This document shows positions 10,806 through 22,800 of a DNA stretch of 64,000 nt, in pieces (within the stretch, counting starts at the first letter, position 1; each line of letters begins with the position of its first letter). The stretch spans positions 55,206,422 through 55,270,421 of the forward strand of contig JAKGHH010000004.1 of the NCBI GenBank assembly GCA_022828595.1, read 5' to 3'. The position numbers and the translations under genes are program-made. A model generated the notes under the pieces. It had not been told where the DNA came from. It did no database searches and was given only the letters and a program-made list of their open reading frames with translations. Source of the DNA: Nelumbo lutea. Lineage: Eukaryota > Streptophyta > Magnoliopsida > Proteales > Nelumbonaceae.

Positions 10806-13800
10806 CTGAGAAAAACAATACCTTCAAGAATTCACTGATTGAAAGTTTTAAACTAATGACTATGATCTATGATTCAGCCAAATGAAATACCATCAGCATG
10901 TTCCTAAGGGATATATGCATTTTTTTTCAATCAATAATATACCAAGACATATATACATTCAAGCATGCAGGTAAGAGGGATTTCAGCTATGTTACAGACA
11001 GCAAAAGTATCAGCAAAGGCCTCAAATACAAATGCAATGGCATTTTTTATGTAAATAATATAACCAGCTTTCACCAACTGATATGGGGTGTTCTCCAGCA
11101 TGGATTTTTCTTTTGTTTTAAGTTTCAAAAATAGAGGCCCCACACCAGGTTTGAAAAAACATTGATTCTTCAAACAGAACATTGAAAAGAAAAGTTATTG
11201 GTTGTGTATTGGATGTTTTGATTCCAAAACGGAAACCAGAAACCTATTCTTGAATTTCTGGTTTCAAAAGCATGTTTTCATTTGGTGATTTGATCTTTAG
11301 TCTTTGGTATATAATAACAATACTTGGTTTGGCTTCCCACTCAGACCACCATGCAATAAATCTAATCCATTCATTTAAATGGGAGATTTCTTGTGTACAA
11401 CACACAAAATAGTAGCCTGTATCAGCCTTGTGCATGAATGTTCTATTTTCGTAAGGAGTTTCTTTTTTTTTTTCAGAAACAAGGTTATTTTTTTTAATGA
11501 ACCTGAAAATGTTTCATTTTATTTTGATAAAAACAGATTCAAGAATGTGTTTTTTTCTTTTTTGCTGAAGGCATGTTTAGAAAGAAGAAAAACAAAAACA
11601 TTCATGCTGGACAACATCCCCAAAGATGATATTTAGACATTACAGCACCAAGCTTCATATTCTACAGAACATAAAATTTATTATCTTGTTTACAAGGATA
11701 TTTCAAGACTAGCCATCAAGCTGCCTATACTTGAAACAATATGATACCTGTCAAAACTTATAAGCACTCAAGATATGGATTTGATCAAGTTGTGAGTCAT
11801 TTAAAAAATTACAACATCAATATGATACCTGTCAAAACTTATAAGCACTCAAGACTAGCCATCAATAAATCAAGTTATAAGCACTCAAGATATGGATTGC
11901 CTTTTTTGGACAATCTAGGCTGGTTTGTAGTCAGATTGTGTCCAGATTGCAGTGTGTGCATGTGAGCTTCATCCTTGGTGTTTCTAGGACTGTTTGTTTG
12001 GTGATAGGAGGATGGATAATCCCCTTTGATGGACAGAACTATCTTGAATGGTTATAACTGCTAGAGGAAAAATTGGGTATATTAATGGTAAAATCAAGGA
12101 ACCAAAGATTGGTAGTGCTGAACATGACAGATGGGACCAAGAAAATAGCATGGTGATGTCATGGCTCTTGGTTTCCATGCTGCCACAAGTAAGGAAGACC
12201 TTTATGTGGGTTGAAACAGCTTGTGAAATATTGGAACAAGCAAAATCTACCCATTCAGAGCAGAGACACTATGCAAAGATATATCAATTACAAGCAGAAT
12301 CCTCCACTTGCAAGCAAGGGGAGAGGAGTCTCTCGGTTTACTATTTAGACTTGACATCAATTTGGAAGGAACTGGATCATTATCAAAATGTGAATTGGAA
12401 GTGCAATGAGGATGCAAAGGCCTACAAATCACTTGTTTCCCAGCAATGGGTATTTGCCTTTCTTTTGGGGCTGAATCCTACATATGAATCAATGAGAGTA
12501 CAAATCTTAGGAAGTAAGAACCTACCTTCAGTCCAAAAAGTTTATGCCCTAGTTCAGTTTGAAGAGAGTAAAGAAGTGTGATGAATTGTACAGAAAGGAA
12601 ACCGATTGCTTCGAGGGGGTACAAGTTCAAATGTTGGAGGTTCTTTTAAAAAGGGAGATTCACAGAAGAGAGTGGATGACAAAGACAAACTTTGGTGCAC
12701 TCACTGTCAAAAGTCCAGGCACACTAGAGGCACATGTTGAGATCTTCATGGCAAGACGAAATGGGCTCAGGAATTGAGTAAGAAGTCTGATCCGGGTAAA
12801 AAGCCAACCCAACAGAGTCAGAAGAAATATAACTCAACAAATGTGGCGTCTCAAGAGACTAGTCCCATGGTACCCCAAGAGCGACACTTTGGTTCTGACC
12901 CCAAGGAAAAGATCATCAACTCCTTTCGTGACCACTTGGAATTATATGATAGGACACTTCGTCAGATGGATTCTGGACCTACTCCTACCTCCTTTGCGTC
13001 TACATTAGGTAACATTTCCACTGCCTTCCATGTGTCATCTCATACATCTGATTCCCCTTGGATAACTGACTCTAGAGCCTCAAACCACATGACTGATAAG
13101 TCAAATTTATTTCAGGCATATAACCTCCTCTCTAGGAGAGATAAGGTGAGACTGGCTCATGGGTCTTATTCCACCATAGTTGGTCAAGGAACCATCTCCC
13201 TTCATCTTGGTCTTACCCTCTCTAATGTGTTGCATGTTCCTAAATTACCTATCAATTTACTTTCCATTAGCAATATTACTCATTCCTTGAATTGTTCAGT
13301 GATCTTCTTTCCTTCTTCGTGTGTATTTCAAGATTTGATCTCAGGGAAGACGATTGGTAGAGGAAGCATGGTGGATGGCCTCTACGTGTTGGAGAATAAA
13401 GCTGGTCTTTTGGCTACAGAATCTGTAAGTTCTTGTAGTGAGAGTTATGCCTACTTGTGGCATAATTGTCTTGGTCACCTTTCGTTTGAGTCTTTAAAAC
13501 TTATGTTTCCTGAGTTGTTTAAGTCTTTGTTAGTTAGTAAATTGCAGTGCCATACATGCCAATTGAGCAAATATTGTAGAAATTCCTTTCCTTTAAGAAA
13601 TAAACGATCTGAATTTCCTTTTCATATTGTCTATTCTGATGTTTGGGGCCCTATTTCTCTACCTACTGAGACTGGATATAAATATTTCATTACTTTGATC
13701 GGTGACTACTCTAGGTATACTTGGGTGTGTCCTATGCGATCTAGAGATGAAGTGCCAAAAATTGTGAAAAACTTTCAACGAATGGTTTTCACTCAATTTC

Positions 13801-16800
13801 AAACTGAAATTCACATTTTCTAGTCGGACAATGCAAAAGAGTACTTCCATAGTGATCTATCTATATATATATATATATTAATATAAGTTGGCGCCGCCAG
13901 AATTGTAGTTGCACTATAGCAGACTCCAAATCTCTCTCTTCTCTTCTTCTCTCCTCTCTTCCTCTTCTCTTCTCGTACCTCTCTTCTCCTCTGTTCGGCT
14001 GTTAATAAATATCATTTTATCCAATACAACATTAGGTCACAGTTAGGCAAGGGAGTCTGCAGTTCTTGCAAGAAGAAATTCTATAAGCAATTCTTGATAT
14101 GGAAAGAGACAAAGCTCCAGGGCCAGATGGATTTACGATGAACTTTATAAAAGATGTTGGTCTTTTACCAAAAATGATATCCTGAAAGGATTTGAGGAGT
14201 TTTACAACAATGGGGTCGAGATGTGTAGTCACAACTCCACTTTTATTTCCTTAACTCCTAAGGGGGGCAATGGAGCTGAAAGACTTTTGGCTTGTAAGTC
14301 TTATTGGAAGTGTATAAGATTCTGTCAAAAAGTACTAGAAAAGAGGATGAAGAGGGGAGGGTGGAGTATACCATTTGTGATTCTCAGAGTGCATTTGTAG
14401 GACATATACAAATCTTAGATGGGGTGCTAGTGGTCATGGACTCCAAAGTGAGAAGTGGTTCAAGGGGTATTATTTGCAAAGTGGAGATAGAAAAGGCCTA
14501 ATGACAACATCATTTGGAGGTTCTTGAATTACATGGTGAGCAGGATAAATTCCGGCTCCAAATGGCATAGTTGGACTAAAATCTACATCACATCCCCTTT
14601 ATTTTCTATGTTTATGAGGGTCTTATGGTTTTTCTTCAGCTCAAGAGACTTGAGGCAAAGGGATCAATCCCTTGTTCCCCTTTTTGTTTATTTGCATAAC
14701 TTTAGTTCTGTCTCTAATGATGAATAGAGCTAATGGAAGCCATTCTATTGCGTGGCTTTTCAATTGAGGGAGTGCATAGGGAGGTGAATTTATTGCACTT
14801 TACCAATGATACTTTGTTTCTTTGTAATGATTCTAAAAAGCATGTTTGAAATGGTGTCAAGGATGAAGGTGAACTTGCAGGAATTGGCTGATACTCTTGG
14901 GTGCAAGTATGGTTCCTTACCTTCCAAATAGCTTTCAACTTCCCTTGGGTGCTAGGTGCATTTCTAGCTCTTTATGGGATCCCATTGTGGAGAGGATTGC
15001 TAGAAGATTAGCTTCTTGGAAAGCTAAATACTTCTCTCAAGAGGGCAAGGTTACTCTAATCAAGAGTGTGCTTCTTTTTTTTCTTTTTGACAATAACTGG
15101 AGATCATTAATGCTTTATTAATTCATAAACAGTAGATACAAATAAGGAGGAGTTAATCTCTCTTAGCTCGCTCAGATAGAGGCTAGAATATGGATTACAA
15201 AAGTAGGCCCATAACTAAGACAGATACCTTTTAAATACTACTTTAAAGAAATAAAGAACGCTAAGGCACTTTCGGCCCATTCTCACTACATCCAGAATTT
15301 AGTGTTTCTTCCCACCACTAAGGCATCCCTTTTCACCCAATTCAGCTTGATATCCATTCCTTGAATCGAACGTCTAAATTTCCTGTTTTTTTCATTGATG
15401 TAACCCCACCATCTCCACTCCTCTTTTTGAAGCCAACAAATAACCAGCTCAGAGTTCCCTTCAACTAGTGTGCTTTCTTCATTGCCAACTTGCTTTTTGT
15501 CCCTGTTTCCAACCCAACCCCATCAAAGGTAGCTAGTATTGTCAAAAAAAAAAAAGGGATGAGGGATTTTCTCTGGAGTGGATGGAGGGATGATTCTAAA
15601 ATATATAGAGTAAGCTGGAAGAAGGTTTGTTCTTCTAGAAGTTCTGGTGGGGTAGAGTGAAAAAATGAAAGACGTGAACTTATCTTTGCTTGGTGGCTGT
15701 GGAAATTTGGCAGCCAGGAAGGGGGGACATGGAAGGAGGCAATTGGGGCTGAATATGGAAGAACAGAATTAGGTTGGGATACTAGAGAGGTGACTTCTTA
15801 CAGTTGTGCTATGTGGAAAGGAATTGGTAAAGCTAAATCCGAATTTAATAAAGGAATTGAGTATAGCATTGTAGTGGACAGGTTGAAGGCTAATAAGGGC
15901 TACGGGTAGACCAAAAAGGACATGGGTAGAAAGAGTAAGAAATTATTTAAGCACTAATAATTTAACAGTGGATATGGCATTAAACAAAACAGATGGGAAA
16001 AACAGGATTCATGTATCTGACCCCATATAGTTGGGGATAAGGCATGATGATGATTGGAGTGGACAACAGGATCAGATTTTGGTTATTTTCCCACTTTAGT
16101 GTGGTATTTTGTTGCTCCCTCTAAGATATCAATCCTGATTTGAACAGACACTCTTGATAGGTGTCTGACTAAGGAAAACTTGATAAGGAGGGGACAGGGG
16201 GTTGCCAAGCAGTACTTGCAGCCTATGCAATAATGCTCCAGAATCTGCCAATCACTTGTTTATCCATTGCAAGGTTGCAGATGCTTTGTGGATTTGGGTA
16301 AAGAGAGTTTTTGAGTTGATAGGGTGCAATTTAGAATTGTTTATTGAACTTCTTTTGAGTTGGAAGCTTAAGGAATTAAGCAAAGAGAGGTTCATAATTT
16401 GGAGGACTTCTGTACATGTCGATGTGGTGATGTAGACTATATGGACTGAGAGGAATCTAAGAATTTGTTAAAAAAATTTGAATCTCAAGATGGGATGACG
16501 TCTATTTTGAAGGGCAGAACTTTGTTTTGGGTTAGTGTTCACAGGTTGTTTCAAAGTAAACCATACAACACATTTTTGATAGAGATACTTTTTTTGTAAA
16601 TCAGGAAGCTTAAATTGTACATTCCAAGTGTACAGTTCCTTGGTGTACATGGAGCTTGTAATCTTTTTCTTTCATTAGTTTAACATCATACTTCACCCTT
16701 TCAAAAAAATGAAAAAGTTTAAACTGCAATCAATTCTTTTGAAGAATGGGCAAGGTCCCTAGTAAACTTGATTGTAGCAATTGGTCCAATTACTTCTTTT

Positions 16801-19800
16801 AGAGGATTTTTGGTTGTCAATTTTTTACGGAGAAGGTTATCAGATGCTGCAGAAGTTCAGCAACATACCTTGTAGATTTACTGTTAACATAATCATGTCT
16901 ACAAAGAAATGGTATAAATCTACCCAAAAGGAGAAGTAATACCAGAGGTGCCTTATCAAAACAGAAGCTATCTAATTAAACTGAATTTTGATGGACTCCT
17001 CCAGATCACAAGCAAGGTGGACTCCTCTTCCAGAAGGAGTAATTAAACTGAATTTTGATGGCAGCAGTCAAGGTAACCCAGGGCCTTCAGGAATTGGTGG
17101 AATTTCGAGGGATAATAACAGCAACATTGTATCCTTGTTCTCAGGCCCAGTAGGAGTGGGTGACTCAACAAGAGCTGAATTATTAGCAGCTGTACAAGGC
17201 TTGCAGATAGCAAGCCAACTTGAAGTGGAAAATCTGGTAGTTGAACGAGATTCCAAGGTAATAGTTAGCTGGCTGCAGAATTCGGACACTGTCACTTGGG
17301 GCTACAGAGATCTTCTGAGAAAAGTAAAATGGATTACAAGAAGCATGACAGTAAATTTCCAATGGTCAGCAGATCAGCTAATGCTTTGTCAGGCTTTTTG
17401 GCTAAGCAAGGGTTTTCTCAGGCATCTTTGTAATGGGCTAATTTGTAATCTTATAGTGCTTGGGTCTGTACTCATTCCTTTGGGGAGGTAGCATCTTGTG
17501 CCTCCTCAAAGGCTGCTTGTACGTCCCTTTTTTATCTCCTTAATAAAATAGCCTAAACATTCATCAAAAAAAAAAAAAAAAAAAGAAGCCATCTAATGAA
17601 TATTCCATTCACTTGAATATGTGCAACATATGGAGAGAAAAAGAAAATATACCAGAGAAAATGTAATTTCAATACCTGTCCATGTTGACTGTTGGTCACA
17701 TGCAAGCTTTGTGTAACTGACCCACTACCACTTGCAGGTAGAGTATTACCACTAGCTGGATCTAAGTGCAGTTGGACAAACTGTGGATTGAACAAAGAGA
17801 AAGGATCACAATGGTATTTGCAGTGAACATGAAAGAATACTACCACTTGTAATTAGACATGCAATGGAATTAGATATTAAGCAACACATTTAGCTAAATG
17901 TGTGACTGTCCAAAATCACCACTCCATTCACCAAAGCACATTGCTTGGAGATATGCTCTAAGAGGAGGATAACAGGATTAGATCTAAATTTTCAAATTGC
18001 GAAGCACAAAAAGATAGTGATGTTAGAAGCAACTTACGTGGCAAGTTACTGTATCGATAACCAGTTAAAAGCATCATATCCTATTATAAAAGTTAAATTA
18101 TTAAGCATATATTTCTGAGGACACAGAAATTGGGGGGGGGGGGGGGGTGTCAACTAATATACTTTTTTTTCGCGCACTCAACTGATATACTTTAGGGAAG
18201 TTATCCCATATGCCAAAGCAACTTGGGCAATCATTTTTCACATAACTCTTTCTTTTTCTTTTGATGGTAACCATGGTAACCATAACAGACATATAATTCC
18301 TTATTTTCTGGTTATTAACAAACACAAACCTCAACAAATTTTCCCCATAAAACCTACTTTACCTCTTAACTCCCTTCATTGACTTCATAGGATTGACACA
18401 TCTATATCCATATCATATAGAAGAAAAAGGGAGGCCAAGAACAAGGTTTAAAATTTTGCAATGTATCAGGTTGTATTGGCCAATACACATTGTTCGAGTA
18501 GGGGATAATATGTGGAACACATAGAAACCCAATGTTGTGTTCCTCTTTCATATGTATCAGGCCAATACGTGCCTGTATCAGGCCATTTTGGGTGTGTATC
18601 AGCCAAAAAAATACGATTTGAACTCTGGTCAATGGTTTGTAATGACCATAAGTCCACCATTACGCCATACTCTATTTACTTGTCAAAATCACATGCATTA
18701 AAGTTTATATACTAATAAATATCAAGACAAATTATATTGATTTTCGGAAAATTAAGGTATTTACATACACATTTTAGTTCTTCCAACATTTAAGTAAACT
18801 TCTACTTGTCGTTATGAATATATTTTTTTTATTTATTTGAGTTTCCTAGTGTATCCATGTTTATCTGGATTTTTCATCCATATCCATGTGTATCCAATGT
18901 TTTAAAAGTGCAAGGCGCAAAAAAGGCGCAGGGGTCAATTTGTGCCTAAGGCACAAGGCAAGGCATACACCTTTTTGAAGCAAGGCGCAAAAATACAAAA
19001 ACAAAAGGCTAAAAAATTAAAAAAAAAAGTCAGAAATTTCAAAAAATGCCAAAATTTAAAAAAAATCAAAAAATATTAAGCATAATATTAATAAAAATAT
19101 AAACTTAAATTTTAAAATAAATGTGGAACACATAGAAACCCAATGTTGTGTTCCTCTTTCATATGTATCAGGCCAATACGTGCCTGTATCAGGCCATTTT
19201 GGGTGTGTATCAGCCAAAAAAATACGATTTGAACTCTGGTCAATGGTTTGTAATGACCATAAGTCCACCATTACGCCATACTCTATTTACTTGTCAAAAT
19301 CACATGCATTAAAGTTTATATACTAATAAATATCAAGACAAATTATATTGATTTTCGGAAAATTAAGGTATTTACATACACATTTTAGTTCTTCCAACAT
19401 TTAAGTAAACTTCTACTTGTCGTTATGAATATATTTTTTAAGGATTTATTTGAGTTTCCTAGTGTATCCATGTTTATCTGGATTTTTCATCCATATCCAT
19501 GTGTATCCAATGTTTTAAAAGTGCAAGGCGCAAAAAAGGCGCAGGGGTCAATTTGTGCCTAAGGCACAAGGCAAGGCATACACCTTTTTGAAGCAAGGCG
19601 CAAAAATACAAAAACAAAAGGCTAAAAAATTAAAAAAAAAAGTCAGAAATTTCAAAAAATGCCAAAATTTAAAAAAAATCAAAAAATATTAAGCATAATA
19701 TTAATAAAAATATAAACTTAAATTTTAAAATAAATGTTTTAAAAAACCTATTATCTAAAATTAAAATACATAAACATAAGATGTAAAGCATATTCAAATG

Positions 19801-22800
19801 AGAATTTAAAAATAAAACCAAACATATAAAACACTTTCAAGCATGTAAAACCTCTAATCTATTTTTTCACTCAATTGCATTACTTCAAGTAGCTAATGTA
19901 ATGTAAAACATATTACATTCATGATTCTACAAGCCGCCTTTGTGCCTCACCTGTGCGCCTAGGCGCACCTTTTAAATCACTATGCGTATCCTATACATCT
20001 CTTAAAGTTGCCTTTCCAATACACCTTGTATCTTCAATACTTTGAACCCTGGTCAAGAGTCCTTTCACCTCAATGCTTGCACTTTCCTCCTCCCCTTTCT
20101 CACACATGTGGCTTATTTATTTTTAAATTTAAAAAAATATAAAAATCATATAACCATCTCAAATCTTAATTATCTCAAATAAAATCCTTCTTAACTCTCC
20201 CTCTCCCTCCACTCTCTAATAAAACAGGGGTATAAATTGGATGGGTTACTAAAGGATCAAATCAAGTCCATCCTTAGACACATGGTTCAAAGTACGAGTA
20301 CACTAGATATGCCCAAACATGCGTATCAAGCATTTCAAGTTACCAAGGGTCCAAAACTCTTTTTTTTTCAGATTTTCAGCTTCATATTTTGATAGGGGTT
20401 ATCTCACATCAATCTTTAATGTTTAAAACCATTTAAATCTTTCAACTCTTAAAATTTAGCATTCTGATGACCCTTTGGAACGATATGATATGTGCAATAT
20501 GAGGTGTATTGTATCGATACTAAGAACCTTGCTTAGACATGGACATTGTGCCTAGCCATAGACCAAGGCCAAAGCCCAATTTTGCAATTCAAACCACACC
20601 TAAGCTAAACCCAAAACAACTTAGGATGGCTCAGGTGGGTACTGTATCGATACTAAGAACATTGCTTAGACATGTACATTGTGCCCAGCCATAGACCAAG
20701 GCCAAAGCCCAATTTTGCAATTCAAACCACACCTAAGCTAAACCCAAAACAACTTAGGATGACTCAGGTGGGTTCCACTAGGCTTGGACAGGTTGTTCAA
20801 ATTTGAAAGTCTTCTCACTAGACGTGATAATTACTGGACAGGACGGCCTACATGTCATAATATAAAATGTTATACATTTTTAATATAATATATTTAAAGT
20901 TATAGGCCTGGAAGCCTAACCCAGTCTCATGTAGGATCAGCCTGGGCTTATATTTCCAACTCAAGTTGCAGACTAGAATTCTCAAACACTTCTTCATTAA
21001 TTGGTATGCACAAAAATATTTATATAAAGACTATCAAATTTCTAATCAACCTCATGCATTGCATGGGTTTACTACAAGTTTCCATCAAAACTTTGAACCC
21101 CATAATTCATTAAAAAGCTTCAAATCTAACCTTTTAAACTTTCCTTGATTATCAAATCCTTATTCTTTATACCTAGTGTAAGAGCATGTGTTATGCATGC
21201 GTGCCAGTGTTTTAAAAGCGCAAGGGCCATTTTGCGCCTAAGGTGCGAAGTGCAAGGCGAGGCTCACACCTTTTTGAAGCAAGGCGAAAAATGGTAAAAA
21301 AAAACTCAAAAAATAACCCAAAAATTCAAAAAATTTCAAAAAAAAATGCAAAACATTAAAAAATATTATACACAATATTAATTAAAATATGAACTTAAAT
21401 TTTAAAATAAATGTTTTAAAAAACCTATTATCTCAAATTAAAATACATAAACATAACATGTAAAACATATTTAAAATGAAAATTTAAAAATAGAGTCAAG
21501 CATAACATATAAAACATATTCGAGCATGTATACTCTTTTTTTTATTAATAATCTCTTTATTTTTTTTCCACTTGTGTTACTTCAAATAGCTAATGTGATG
21601 TTAAACATTATGCATTCCTGATATACGGCTGCCTTTGTATCAAGCCCCTCAAGGCAAGCCCAAGCAAGTCCATATTAGGGTCTTAAATTCTTAATCCCTA
21701 TAAAAAGGTTTTATAACTTTAAGTGTCTTTTAAAAAAAAATCTTTTATTAGGATGAATGAATGAGCAATACTAGCAAATATGGGGTTCTCTCCGCTCCAG
21801 TCATAAAATACAAAAAAAATGCACATTTTCAAAAGTCGTGCCTGGGCTGAAGCGCAAGGCACACCAAGCATGTGCCTTTTGAAAGTGCTAGCCATTTAGC
21901 CAAAACATCTAGAGTCCCCTAACCAACTCAAATCCCATAAACCCATTCCTAGCCAGAACACCTGCCCAGAGATTTGCAGATCTAGGAACCAAGCTGAACG
22001 AGCTGTTCAACTTAGATAACAAGGTATTTTATACTGTGAGATGATGACAAAGCGACTATGGGCCCTCACAGTTTCCAGAAGTTCTGCCCAATCACCACCC
22101 AGCAATCTCCTTCTACTAACAAATCCTGCCAGCCTGGTGAAGCTTACAGCATAGAAAGAAGCTCAGCTCTTAGAGAATTATCATCGTCAGCCAGTGTGCT
22201 CCCTTGATGGGCCTTCGTTCCCAAGGGAGCAGACATCAAAAAATTCACTTTTATCTTTCCAAAATCAGACACTTGCCCAGCCTAAAACAAATGTTATCTT
22301 TGTGGAGCAAAGCAATCAACCACATTCAAGTCCCTCAAAATAGAGTACTTAGCTATTTGTTTCAACTGTTCCTAGTTCAAAGGTATTCCTTTGTACAACA
22401 ACTAAATAAGAAATGATAGGGACTTGAGCTCCTTGTTGTTGAAAATGGCAACAAGATTAAAGGGTCTAATATTAAAGGCCTATTACTTTCGCTGCACAAT
22501 AGCATACTAAACAAAATTGTAGTTCATGTCATCCCATGAGAAGTGAACAAATAAGGCACAAAAGTTCGGTGAGTTAACCATGAAATAAGGCTCTTACAAA
22601 TTTTGATTAAAAACATTTTACATGCATGGTTCTTCAAAATCCAAATGTATGATGCTTACAAACTTTGATTAACCATGAAATTTTCTTTCATGGAGAAAAT
22701 AAAAAGAGGTAACCTATTATCAAATAAAAAATTTATTCTAAGGTAGTGATTTTTCTAAAGAAATTAACCTTTTCAGTTATAAATTGGCAAGGTAGAAAAG

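Larger units (their letters stand above)
14040..16640 (+). pseudogene. L1 LINE reverse transcriptase remnant, plus strand, interrupted
   Basis: Pieces of an L1 ORF2 can be followed in shifting frames: [13 protein letters not shown] (14105-14145), the palm segment with [13 protein letters not shown] (14380-14430), [19 protein letters not shown] (14550-14605), [20 protein letters not shown] (14938-15000), [17 protein letters not shown], then after an insertion [20 protein letters not shown] (15555-15615), and the zinc-binding region [18 protein letters not shown] (16208-16275). Frameshifts, stops and two insertions (15,073-15,553 and about 15,890-16,035) make it a pseudogene. Same L1 lineage as the others in this gene. 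Confidence 0.85.

Noticed and set aside
18512..19326. Two identical 67-codon frames as a duplicated gene
   Set aside because: They are identical because they are in the 0.61-kb tandem duplication of MITE-derived sequence. No coding signal.
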